A stretch of DNA of 64,000 nt from Phycisphaerae bacterium (GTDB lineage Bacteria; Planctomycetota; Phycisphaerae; SM23-33), in NCBI GenBank assembly GCA_011050235.1, contig DRGC01000018.1, positions 1 through 64,000 on the forward strand. The letters are read 5' to 3'. Below are positions 16,232-25,024 of this stretch, in pieces. The notes under the pieces are model-generated. The model did no database searches. It had not been told where the DNA came from and saw only the letters and a program-made list of their open reading frames with translations. Every line of letters begins with the position of its first letter. Position 1 is the first letter of the stretch. Position numbers and translations under genes: made by a program.

Positions 16232-17107
16232 GTGAACATAGCAAAGGACAATTCGCTCGGGGGAACTGACGTCGCCGGTCTTGAGGCGACAGCTCGCCGG
16301 ATTCGCGCAACCTGTGTGCAGTTGGCTCACGACGGGAAGGTTGGGCATCTTGGCTCGGCGCTCAGTTGCGTCGACATTGTCCTCGCACTGTACCATGGCT
16401 GGCTGAGGGTGACGCCCGAGACGGCCGATGACTATCATCGGGATCGGTTTATCTTCTCCAAAGGACATGCCTGCACCGCCCTGTACGCGGTGCTGGTCGA
16501 GCGGGGGTTCCTGCCGGTTGAGCAACTGGGGCGGTATGCCGTGCGGGATGAGCCCCTGTCCGATCATCCTTGTCAGCATGCGCTGGGCCTGCTGGAGTGC
16601 TCATCGGGCAGCCTGGGACATGGACTTGGCATCGCCGCGGGAATGCTGTATGGGCTTGGCCTGGACCGCTCGCCCGCGCGGGCGGCTGTATTGCTGAGCG
16701 ATGGCGAGTGCAACGAGGGCAGCGTGTGGGAGTCGGCGATGTTCGCTGCCGCCCAGAAGATGGAGAATCTCCTGGCGCTCGTGGACTACAACGGCCTCCA
16801 GGCGGTCGGCCGATCCGACGACCTCATGGGCCACACCTCGCTGGAAGAAAAGTTCCAGGCCTTTGGATGGGGCGCCTGCACCATTGACGGCAACGACATG
16901 GGGGCGATTCTGAAGACGCTGAAACAGTTCCCGCTTCAGCCGGGCCGGCCCAGCGCGATCATTTGCAAGACCCGAAAGGGCGCTGGGGTCAGTTTCATGG
17001 AAGATAAGGTCCTTTGGCACTACCGGGTTCCGTCGTGCGAAGACCTGGGCTCTGCATTGGCCGAACTGGGCGCCAAAGCCCTTCATATGCAGGAGAGTGA
17101 CCAGTGA
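16232..17107 (+). CDS. Transketolase-like N-terminal subunit (TPP-binding)
   Basis: This 291-residue protein is the N-terminal, thiamine-pyrophosphate-binding half of a split transketolase. It has the GDG-type TPP/Mg motif as SDGECNEGSVWESAMF with ALVDYNGLQ at the end, plus KVGHLGSALSCVDI and FSKGHACTALYAVL at the N-terminus. Split forms act as alpha/beta pairs with the next gene, moving two-carbon ketol units between sugars. In a glycan locus this could supply heptulose phosphate precursors or build a branched sugar. Start is GTG 16232, with GAGG about ten bases before. It overlaps the next gene by four bases (GTGA). Confidence 0.88.
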   Translation: MNIAKDNSLGGTDVAGLEATARRIRATCVQLAHDGKVGHLGSALSCVDIVLALYHGWLRVTPETADDYHRDRFIFSKGHACTALYAVLVERGFLPVEQLGRYAVRDEPLSDHPCQHALGLLECSSGSLGHGLGIAAGMLYGLGLDRSPARAAVLLSDGECNEGSVWESAMFAAAQKMENLLALVDYNGLQAVGRSDDLMGHTSLEEKFQAFGWGACTIDGNDMGAILKTLKQFPLQPGRPSAIICKTRKGAGVSFMEDKVLWHYRVPSCEDLGSALAELGAKALHMQESDQ

Positions 17108-18054
17108 AGCTTGCGTTTGTCGACAAGCTGACCGAGTTGGCCGAGGCCGATCCGAACATCATGCTACTGACGGGTGACTTGGGTTTTCAGATCTTCGACG
17201 GGTTCATCGAGAAGCACGGCCCACGTTATATCAATGTCGGTGTGGCCGAGGCCAATATGATCGACACGGCGGCAGGGCTGGCCCATGTCGGCCGCCGCCC
17301 GGTGGCGTACTCCATCGCGTCGTTCGCCACGACGCGGTGTTTCGAGCAGATCAAGCTGTCGGTAGCCTACGCGGGCCTGCCGGTTGTCATCGTCGGCGCC
17401 GGGGGCGGGTACGGGTACTGTGAGAACGGCCCCACTCACCACGCCGGCGAAGACCTGGCCCTGATGTGCAGCCTGCCCGGGATGACGGTGGTCGCGCCCG
17501 GCGACGCGGGCGAAGTCCAGCAGCTTCTATCGCAGGTGATGAAACTTTCGGGGCCGGCGTATTTTCGTATTGGTCGCGGCCGAGAGCCCGTGTACCATGC
17601 CGACGCCCCGGTGGTGCTGGGCAAGGCCCGTCTGCTGCAGCAAGGGGAGCGCATTGCAGTGCTCAGTACGGGCGAAATCGCAGGTCAGCTTGTTGAAGCC
17701 TTGAAGATTTGCCGAGACCAGGACATGAGCCCCCTCGCCTACCAGTACCATACGGTCAAGCCTTTCGATGCGGAGACGCTTGCCCATATCGCCGAGCGGG
17801 TCGATGCGATCGTCACCATCGAAGAACACGTCCCCTTTGGCGGCTTTGGGGCCCAGGTTGCCTGCCATCTTAGCGCCCAATCGCATCACCCGGTGCTGAA
17901 GCGACTCTCGGTCGCTGATGAGTTCGTCCTGGGCGGCCCGCATAAAGACCAGATGAGGCGCGATTACGGATTGGACGCGCAAGGAATCGCCGAAACTCTG
18001 ATGGCCCTGTGGGCGGCGCCCGCCGCGGTCAACACGGCGGAGGGGAGGCAATAA
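17104..18054 (+). CDS. Transketolase-like C-terminal subunit
   Basis: This 316-residue partner of the previous gene has the pyrimidine-binding domain of transketolase/DXPS (INVGVAEANMIDTAAGLA, where the Glu activates TPP; GAGGGYGYCENGPTHHAGED) and the C-terminal transketolase domain (VLSTGEIAGQLVEAL, VDAIVTIEEHVPFGGFG). GTG 17104 overlaps the upstream stop, indicating coupling and 1:1 production. The pair is complete and motif-intact. Together with the E1 alpha/beta genes at 49997-52039 it gives the locus two separate TPP-dependent two-subunit enzymes. Confidence 0.88.
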   Translation: MKLAFVDKLTELAEADPNIMLLTGDLGFQIFDGFIEKHGPRYINVGVAEANMIDTAAGLAHVGRRPVAYSIASFATTRCFEQIKLSVAYAGLPVVIVGAGGGYGYCENGPTHHAGEDLALMCSLPGMTVVAPGDAGEVQQLLSQVMKLSGPAYFRIGRGREPVYHADAPVVLGKARLLQQGERIAVLSTGEIAGQLVEALKICRDQDMSPLAYQYHTVKPFDAETLAHIAERVDAIVTIEEHVPFGGFGAQVACHLSAQSHHPVLKRLSVADEFVLGGPHKDQMRRDYGLDAQGIAETLMALWAAPAAVNTAEGRQ

Positions 18055-18055
18055 C

Positions 18056-20656
18056 ATGGCGCCGATGACCGCCACGGTCCAATACAGCCTCGGCAAGGAT
18101 GAGAGGACCCGCAGCGACAAGGCGGTCAAGATGCTGTTCAGCCCTCATCGGTTGTTCCGATACGACGACGGTCCGGATGACGTCGCCGCCCTGGTGCAAA
18201 TCGTTGAGTACTTGGGCGCGACGGCAAACGGGCTGGGGCTCTATGGGCCGGGGCCGCTGCTCGACTACCTCTTCAAGCATGTGCCGGACCTTGCTCACCA
18301 GGCTGCCTGTATTGTCTCCGACGATGCGTCTCTGTGGTCAACACGCATTCATGATCTGGCGGTGCTTGGGCCCGCGCACCTGCCGGCGGGGATCGATACG
18401 GTCTTCCTTTGCGAAACACGGACCGCCAAACGATATTCGATGCGAAAGAGGATAGGCGATGATGTCAGGGTCGTCTGTCCGGGCATACTCGAACAACTCA
18501 ACTGGCGCGAGCTGCCCGACCGAGCATGGGCGCCTGATACCGGGTGCATCTATCCCATCGATATTCCCGAAATCGATATTCCCTCAGGCTTGGATATGGT
18601 CCTGATGGACCTGCCGAGCCGGAATCTGTCGATGATGCCCAACGGGCTTGGGTACGTGAACAAGGCCTTGAAGGCCGCGGGAGTTAAGCACCAGGTCGTC
18701 GACGGGGATATCATCCTCTATCACCGCTATCATACGTTCCGCCTGCTGGACAGCGATGGAGACATTCGCTTGCCCAGCGGCCAGGTCATGCCCGAGGACC
18801 CCTGGGCGGCCGAAGACATGTCGCTGTGGGAACGGCCGGAGACGCTCGATCTGTTCCGCGAAGACTTCGAAGAAATCCTCACCAAGCTGGTGGCCGCTCG
18901 TCCGAAGGTGCTGGGGCTGTCCATCCAGCAGTGCAATCTGATGTTCTGTCGCGAAATGGCCCGCCGGGCCAAGGAGGCCCTGCCCGATCTGGTGGTCATT
19001 GTGGGCGGGTACAGTTGCCGGCATTCGAACGTGGGCCGTGATGTCTTTCCCGAGTGCGACTACATGGCCATACTCGAAGTGGATGACACCATTGGCGAGA
19101 TGGTCCGCAGACTCGCCGCCGGTGAAAGGCCCGCCAACACGCCGGGGTACATCTCCGTTTACGATTCTTCCGACTGGCAATTCGAGCCGGCCCCGTTCCC
19201 ACACGATCTGGACGCCGTCGGAATGCCCGTCTATGACTGGTGCGACCTGGACGTGTACCGCAACTACCAGCATTACCAACTCGTGCCCGTCATCGCCAGC
19301 CGGGGCTGCCACTGGGGTCGCTGCCGCTTCTGTGGCGAGGCGCTGCCGTGGCGAAAACGAAGCCCCAGCAACTTCGTGGACGAGTTGGAATACATGGTGG
19401 ACCAAGGCGCCTACCAGTTCGTCTTCAGCGAGAGCGACCTGAACGGCGACCCGGAGCTGTTCAAGGAAATCTGCCAGGAGATCGTGGACCGTGGCCTGAC
19501 CGTGATTCTTGGCGGACAGTTGCGGATCGACCGGCGCAACACGCGCGACTTCTTCCGCCAGCTGCGAGCGGCAGGATTTGTTTCGCTGCGATTCGGTGTG
19601 GACGGCTGGTCCGCGAATGTGCTGAAGATCCAGAACAAGGGCTACACGGTTGATCAGATCAAGCGCAATCTCAAGGACTGCCATGCCGCGGGCATCTACG
19701 TTGAGGTCAATACCGTCATCGGCTGTCCCGGTGAGACCGAACAGGACGTGGATGATTCGATCGCCCTGATGCTCGAGTGCCATAAGTACATCGGGCGACT
19801 GGCCAACATCAATCCGCTGCAATTGCTTCGCGGCAGTATTTACTTCCGCGATCCGGAAAAGTACGGCATCACGCTCACCCAGCCGAGAGAGGAGCTTGAG
19901 GCGGATAACTTTGCGAGCCTGCCCGAAGATGTCTGGACCAGTGAGGACCCCCACATCGACCGAGAGATTCGACACGCCCGGTGTGACCGGGTCTTGCGTG
20001 CACTGCAGGAGTCGGGCTACGACTTCGGGGCCGGAGCGTCTCCGAAAGTCGAGGCCCTGAACAAAGACGACGACGAGCCGCAGGAGACCACAACGAATCC
20101 GGTCCCGGCCGACCCGGCAGATGGCGCACAGACCTCGCGGATGTTCCGCCATCAGAGCGAATACTACCTGTTTTGCGGAAAGGACAGCGAGTTGCTTTCA
20201 GCACCTCGCAAGCCTTTCTGGCGACGGGCCCTTCGGGCTTTTCGCCGCGTCGACAAATGGGGCACGTACGCAGCCAGGATCTATTACAGCGCCCAGGCGA
20301 CGGTAAGAAAGCAGTGGGAACGGTCGGCTGGCAGACCCGACGAGGATGCCCCCCGCCAGGTCAATGCGGACGACGATTTTGGGCCGTTCAACATTCTCGG
20401 AATTAGCCGCGAGGCGCCACCCTCGATGGTCTGTATGGTCAAGGAATCCTACTTCGGATACAATCTTCTGCGAGTGCAGTCCGGATACGTCGCGGTCAAG
20501 CTCGGTTACCCACTCGATATCGACAAGGCCGCCAGCGCCGATGCCCCCTTGGGGCCTTATGTGCGGCGGGCGACCGTCAAGGAACTGGCGCAGGCCGTAG
20601 CCTCGAAGAGCGCCTCCGCAGAACAACCCATGTTGGTTTGTGAAGAATCCCGATGA
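18056..20656 (+). CDS. Large B12-binding radical SAM protein with extra N- and C-terminal modules
   Basis: This 866-residue protein has at least four parts. Residues about 40-180 look like a Rossmann-type sensor module (GLGLYGPGPLLDYLF, IDTVFLCE). A B12-binding-like domain follows (GLSIQQCNLMFCREMA, VVIVGGYSC), without the DxHxxG histidine. The radical SAM core begins ASRGCHWGRCRFCGEALPW: the cluster cysteines are spaced C-x4-C-x2-C rather than the usual x3-x2. NTVIGCPGETEQDVDDSI is the typical later strand. The C-terminus (about 20440-20610) carries a module shared with three other enzymes of the locus. B12 radical SAM enzymes usually methylate unactivated carbons; here the acceptor is probably a sugar or lipid. 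GGAGG precedes ATG 18056. Confidence 0.85.
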   Translation: MAPMTATVQYSLGKDERTRSDKAVKMLFSPHRLFRYDDGPDDVAALVQIVEYLGATANGLGLYGPGPLLDYLFKHVPDLAHQAACIVSDDASLWSTRIHDLAVLGPAHLPAGIDTVFLCETRTAKRYSMRKRIGDDVRVVCPGILEQLNWRELPDRAWAPDTGCIYPIDIPEIDIPSGLDMVLMDLPSRNLSMMPNGLGYVNKALKAAGVKHQVVDGDIILYHRYHTFRLLDSDGDIRLPSGQVMPEDPWAAEDMSLWERPETLDLFREDFEEILTKLVAARPKVLGLSIQQCNLMFCREMARRAKEALPDLVVIVGGYSCRHSNVGRDVFPECDYMAILEVDDTIGEMVRRLAAGERPANTPGYISVYDSSDWQFEPAPFPHDLDAVGMPVYDWCDLDVYRNYQHYQLVPVIASRGCHWGRCRFCGEALPWRKRSPSNFVDELEYMVDQGAYQFVFSESDLNGDPELFKEICQEIVDRGLTVILGGQLRIDRRNTRDFFRQLRAAGFVSLRFGVDGWSANVLKIQNKGYTVDQIKRNLKDCHAAGIYVEVNTVIGCPGETEQDVDDSIALMLECHKYIGRLANINPLQLLRGSIYFRDPEKYGITLTQPREELEADNFASLPEDVWTSEDPHIDREIRHARCDRVLRALQESGYDFGAGASPKVEALNKDDDEPQETTTNPVPADPADGAQTSRMFRHQSEYYLFCGKDSELLSAPRKPFWRRALRAFRRVDKWGTYAARIYYSAQATVRKQWERSAGRPDEDAPRQVNADDDFGPFNILGISREAPPSMVCMVKESYFGYNLLRVQSGYVAVKLGYPLDIDKAASADAPLGPYVRRATVKELAQAVASKSASAEQPMLVCEESR

Positions 20657-22680
20657 CCGTCATACGACAAAATGATCGCGCGAACGATCCTAAGGTCAGC
20701 TTTGTCCTGCTGGACTGGGGATGTCGCGAGAGCTTTCACACGCTGGAGTATCTGGCCAATCAGGTGACGCCTCGAGACCGTTACGAGGTGATCTGGGTCG
20801 AGTACTATGACCGCCGACCCAGCCAATTGGACGAGTTGATCGCTCGGTACGAAAAGCACGGCCTACCCAGTCCTGTCGACACCTGGATCATCATGGCCCG
20901 TCCCAAGGGGGAGGTCTTCCGCAAGCACTGGATGAACAATCTGGGATTCCTTCATTCTCGCGGAGACATCGTCGTCTTCATAGACTCCGATGCGATCATA
21001 TCGACCACGATCGTCGAGACGATCATGAAGGAATTCGAGAACGACCCGGACGTCATCCTCTACTTGGAGGAAATCCGCACCAGCGACAAGAGATTCTATC
21101 CGTTCTGCTATCCGAGCAAACACGAGATCATTCCGGTCGCGGGCAACCTTGCCAATGGCGTGCCGTTGGGGATGCGGAATTTCCGCTGCGGACTTATGGC
21201 GGACCCGACGCTGATCCACTCCCGCAATTACGGTGCGTGCTTCGCGGCCCGTCGCGATGACCTGACCCGATTCGGCGGGTGGGACGAACACGACGATTAT
21301 TCCGGGTACATTGCAGGCCCTTACGAGATGTCCCTGCGGATGGAGTGGGGCGGAAAGCGCGAACGATGGAGTTTTCTGGAGCTGCTCTGGCACACCCCTC
21401 ATCCGGGCAACGACGGGATCAACAATTTTTCCGGCCCGCACGACGGGAAGGGCGTCTCGACGACGGCGATGGAGATTCTGAAAACCAAGCGAACGCTCCC
21501 CCTGAAGGAGAACCCCGAGATTCGGGCCATGCGAATCAAGCAATTTGGACCCAAGGGGCCTCCCCCGCTGCCGCAAAACGCCGTTGCGCCCAGCACCAGC
21601 CAACCCACGCCGACCAGCCCCATCAAGCCGGACTCTCGCTGGCTTCCGCAACGTCCGGCAAGCCCATGGAACACGGGCATGTTTCACCTGCTGCCCAAGG
21701 TACTCATGGAGATGGAGACGCGGATTTGCGACTACGAATACCCGCGCACACACGTGATCGCCTCGTACGCAAGCATCCTCGCCAAACAACTGAAACTTCC
21801 CCCATCCCAAGTCGAAGAGATTTACGTCGCCGCCATGTTCACAAGCATGGACAATATCTGTGACGTTGCGGCGGCAGGATCAGATGCGAGCGGAAACGGG
21901 ACGGGGATAGGACAGTCTCTTGCCGATCTACTGAACGCCCAACCCCTTATCACAGCCGCCAAGGTCGAGCGGGCAAAAGGCGAGCGCTTTGACGGAACCG
22001 GGAAGGAGGGGCTTCGAGCAGGCCAGATCGCACTTGAAGCAAGGATTGTGGACCTCGCCGAGGGCTTCGACGAACTGGTCAACCTTCGTGGGACGAGCAG
22101 ACCCGTCTCCTTCCACGAAGCCTATCGCACGATCTGCGAGGATTCCGGGAAACGTTTCGATCCAAAGGTCGTGGATGCCTTCAAAGAGTCTGCCGACGAT
22201 CTGGTCAGTGTTCACCTGCGGGCCCAGCACGACACGCTGCCTTTGATGTATCCGTGCCTGCAGCTCGATCCCAAAGGCAACGTCGGCACACTCAAGTTCA
22301 GCGATTTCTACATAGCCTACGTTGCCACGGACGCTGGACCCCAGTACGTGGTGCTGCCTGCCTGGGACAACTCGAAGGATTGGATCTTCATGAGCAGCAA
22401 TGTGGAAGCCATCATGGCGTATGTCACCACGCATATGATTATGGCGGACTATTACGGACACAACATCATCCTCTGCGCGAACCGGTTCTTCGCACTGCGA
22501 CACGGGACACAGGATTTCTCGTTGCGGAACTTCTGCTGCGGCCAATATGGGCGGGCCTGTCTTACCGCCGAGGGGGTGCCGGAACTGAAAAGGGCCATCC
22601 TCCGGAGGCGAATCCGCGAGAAGATCCGCCAGATATGGGTCGCGCCAATCAAAAGGGTCGTTAAGTGGTTCGTCAAGTGA
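20653..22680 (+). CDS. GT2 glycosyltransferase fused to a degenerate HD-GYP domain and the shared C-terminal module
   Basis: This 675-residue protein has an N-terminal GT2 domain (VSFVLLDWGCRESFHTLEYL, FIDSDAIIST as the DxD-type metal site, HSRNYGACFAAR). From about base 21700 to 22220 it follows HD-GYP order: RTHVIASYASILAKQLKL, AAMFTSMDNIC where LLHDIGKI is expected, GERFDGTGKEGLRAGQIAL, ARIVDLAEGFDEL and SGKRFDPKVVDAF. The metal-binding HD and HH are lost, so it should not hydrolyse c-di-GMP but may bind a nucleotide or regulator. The last about 80 residues hold the shared module (YYGHNIILCANRFFALRHG). ATG 20653 overlaps the upstream stop. The GT2 half is a paralogue of 28633-30150. Confidence 0.82.
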   Translation: MTVIRQNDRANDPKVSFVLLDWGCRESFHTLEYLANQVTPRDRYEVIWVEYYDRRPSQLDELIARYEKHGLPSPVDTWIIMARPKGEVFRKHWMNNLGFLHSRGDIVVFIDSDAIISTTIVETIMKEFENDPDVILYLEEIRTSDKRFYPFCYPSKHEIIPVAGNLANGVPLGMRNFRCGLMADPTLIHSRNYGACFAARRDDLTRFGGWDEHDDYSGYIAGPYEMSLRMEWGGKRERWSFLELLWHTPHPGNDGINNFSGPHDGKGVSTTAMEILKTKRTLPLKENPEIRAMRIKQFGPKGPPPLPQNAVAPSTSQPTPTSPIKPDSRWLPQRPASPWNTGMFHLLPKVLMEMETRICDYEYPRTHVIASYASILAKQLKLPPSQVEEIYVAAMFTSMDNICDVAAAGSDASGNGTGIGQSLADLLNAQPLITAAKVERAKGERFDGTGKEGLRAGQIALEARIVDLAEGFDELVNLRGTSRPVSFHEAYRTICEDSGKRFDPKVVDAFKESADDLVSVHLRAQHDTLPLMYPCLQLDPKGNVGTLKFSDFYIAYVATDAGPQYVVLPAWDNSKDWIFMSSNVEAIMAYVTTHMIMADYYGHNIILCANRFFALRHGTQDFSLRNFCCGQYGRACLTAEGVPELKRAILRRRIREKIRQIWVAPIKRVVKWFVK

Positions 22681-22703
22681 CACCACGCAACCGTGACCAA
22701 GAA

Positions 22704-23462
22704 ATGGGCGAAGAAAACTACAATCTGGTGACATACGGTGACAGCGGCCAAGCCGACCGGAGGCGGCAACGTCTCGATCTGGTGCGCAATTGCCCCATCC
22801 CCGATGGCGAACTGCTGCTGAACATGGGGCTGTTCCTCGTGCCTCAGACGCTCTCGCGGATACTGTTCATGGACTTTCTGTACCGCCAGATTCTCGACGT
22901 GCAGGGAATTGTGATGGACTTCGGCTGTCGGTGGGGACAGAATGCCCTGCTGTTCACGGCGATGCGAGGCATCTACGAGCCGTTCAACCGTTTGCGAAAG
23001 GTCGTTGCTTTCGACACATTTGGCGGATTTCCCGGCATCTCAGCCGAGGACGGCAACAGCCAGATGATGTCCACAGGCAGTTACAGCGTCACCGAGGGCT
23101 ACGAGCAGTACCTTGCAAAACTGCTGGAGTTGCAGGAGGCCGAGTGTCCCCTGGAACATATCAGCAAGCACGAGATTTGTAAGGGCGATGCGACGGTCGA
23201 GGTGGCGGACTATCTCCAGCGCAATCGCGAAACGATCGTCGCGCTGGCGTATTTCGATTTCGACCTTTATGAGCCGACCAAGGAAGTTCTTCAGGCAATT
23301 CAGCCCAGGCTGACACGCGGTAGTGTGATCGGATTTGACGAACTGAACGATCCTGATTGTCCAGGTGAAACTCTGGCCGTGATCGAAGTGCTCGGGCTGG
23401 ACCGCTACGCGATCAAACGTTTCCCCTACAACTCTCGGACATCTTATCTGGTCGTGGAATGA
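22704..23462 (+). CDS. TylF/MycF-like SAM-dependent O-methyltransferase
   Basis: This 252-residue protein resembles macrocin/TylF-type metal-dependent sugar O-methyltransferases: MDFGCRWGQNALLF (SAM motif I), AFDTFGGFPGI, and DFDLYEPTKEVLQAI with RGSVIGFDELN, where the acidic residues bind the metal. A sugar hydroxyl is the likely acceptor; capping of a chain end is one plausible role. ATG 22704, after the upstream stop at 22680, is preferred to a GTG at 22665 that would overlap it; neither has a strong ribosome-binding site. It is part of the plus-strand run. Confidence 0.78.
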   Translation: MGEENYNLVTYGDSGQADRRRQRLDLVRNCPIPDGELLLNMGLFLVPQTLSRILFMDFLYRQILDVQGIVMDFGCRWGQNALLFTAMRGIYEPFNRLRKVVAFDTFGGFPGISAEDGNSQMMSTGSYSVTEGYEQYLAKLLELQEAECPLEHISKHEICKGDATVEVADYLQRNRETIVALAYFDFDLYEPTKEVLQAIQPRLTRGSVIGFDELNDPDCPGETLAVIEVLGLDRYAIKRFPYNSRTSYLVVE

Positions 23463-23497
23463 TGGCGCCAGGCGCCTTTGCATACAGGAGAGCATGA

Positions 23498-24979
23498 ATG
23501 ATTGATCCTGAAGTTTTTCGCACCTCTCGCGAGGTGGGCCGCGCCAAGCTGGCCGCCGAGGAGGCAAGAAACAGCTTCGGATACTGGATCGACGTACCGA
23601 ACGACTGGGAATCCTATTCCAGCCCGGAGGACCTCATCCTGTTTCTGGGCATTCATCTGACCCACCGCCAGATGTTCAATGAGATCATCGAGGACCTCGG
23701 GCCTCTGCCGGCAGCCGAATGCGAGTGGGTCGAGCGTTATGTGAAGTTCTACGAACGAATCGCCCGCCTGTTGTGTACCACCGGCCAGCGGGTGGACCTC
23801 AAGCACGACATCGCGGAAACCCTTGTGGATTGGCGTATCATTCAATCATTCAAAGAACTCCCCTGCAAGGTGCTGGACTTCGGCGCCGGTTGCTGTCGGC
23901 AGGGAGCATCGGCCTTCCTACGCTCGCCGGACATGATCTACACGGCCATCGACGCAACATTGGCCGCCTATACGCTTCAGAACCTGGTGCTCTCATATTT
24001 TGACACGCTCGAGGAAAAGGGCAGCTTCTACGACTTTCTGGATTTTGAAAAATCAGGCCGCCCCCTCCCCGACATCGCCAGAGCTTTCCCGGGCGACCGA
24101 TTCCACATCCCCACGTGGCTGGCGGAGGCCAACGTGCCCAAGGACTTCTACGACGTCATCATCGCCGCCCACGTTCACAATGAACTGAGCGGCCCGGACT
24201 TCCTGCGGCTGGTGAACTGCGTCGACAAATCGCTCGCCCGGGACGGTATCTTATACGTCCGCAGCGAGCTGACTATCGGAGACACGCGTGACTACATGGA
24301 TGCGGTGGACCTCCACGGGATCGCGCTGCTCGACGAGCTGCACAAGCGGAAGATCGTGCCCGTCTGGTGCCGGTTCATCAGCGGATACCTCACCACGGTC
24401 TTTGCCCGCGTCGACTCGAGGGAGTTCAAGAACGCCAAGAAGTCCGGGGACCCGGACAATCAGTTCCATCACTTCAGCAAATCGATGCACATTTCAGCCA
24501 AAGCGGCGGAGAATTATCTCCAGCGGAGCGCCGCTGCTCTGGTCGAGGCCGACTGCAAGACCGTTATCATTTGCTCGGAAGATCAGTACGGTGGTCCGTT
24601 CCTCAAACGCCTGGTCAAGGCGGCGATCAAGTTGCCGAAGACCAATGCATACTCGGCGACGCTGAAAAGCATCGAGGGGCTCAGCGAGACAAGGGAATAC
24701 GCCGCCGCGGACATCCTCGGGCCCAACCAGAAGCGAATACTCAACGAGATCAAGGCCTACGATCCGCAGGCCATCGTTATCGCATCGCAGCAATACCCGG
24801 CCATCGAGCCCCTGCTGAGCCAGGCCATGCCCAATAGATCCTTTGCCCTGAGGCGGTATTACTGGTACCCGGTTGTATTTCTTCACCGCAACTCCCTCAG
24901 CGGGGCCGATGCGGTGTTCAACCGGCCAATCCTGTCGCCGGAGGATCTGCCAAAGGAAGCGGAATTGCTGCGATCCTAA
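23498..24979 (+). CDS. SAM-dependent methyltransferase with C-terminal Rossmann-like module
   Basis: This 493-residue protein has a class I methyltransferase core around residues 120-310 (KVLDFGAGCCRQGASAFL as motif I, VIIAAHVHNELSGPDFL at the post-motif region). The last 130 residues form a separate Rossmann-like module (CKTVIICSEDQYGG, PQAIVIASQQYPAIEPLL), resembling the accessory C-terminal domains of sugar C-methyltransferases. Substrate unknown; a nucleotide-sugar or lipid-linked glycan fits the context. CAGGAG stands eight bases before ATG 23498. The next gene is a paralogue with the same architecture. Confidence 0.78.
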   Translation: MIDPEVFRTSREVGRAKLAAEEARNSFGYWIDVPNDWESYSSPEDLILFLGIHLTHRQMFNEIIEDLGPLPAAECEWVERYVKFYERIARLLCTTGQRVDLKHDIAETLVDWRIIQSFKELPCKVLDFGAGCCRQGASAFLRSPDMIYTAIDATLAAYTLQNLVLSYFDTLEEKGSFYDFLDFEKSGRPLPDIARAFPGDRFHIPTWLAEANVPKDFYDVIIAAHVHNELSGPDFLRLVNCVDKSLARDGILYVRSELTIGDTRDYMDAVDLHGIALLDELHKRKIVPVWCRFISGYLTTVFARVDSREFKNAKKSGDPDNQFHHFSKSMHISAKAAENYLQRSAAALVEADCKTVIICSEDQYGGPFLKRLVKAAIKLPKTNAYSATLKSIEGLSETREYAAADILGPNQKRILNEIKAYDPQAIVIASQQYPAIEPLLSQAMPNRSFALRRYYWYPVVFLHRNSLSGADAVFNRPILSPEDLPKEAELLRS

Positions 24980-25024
24980 TTGCGGCGCGTCGGCGCCGAC
25001 CCAATTTGCCCTGAAGGTAGGAAC

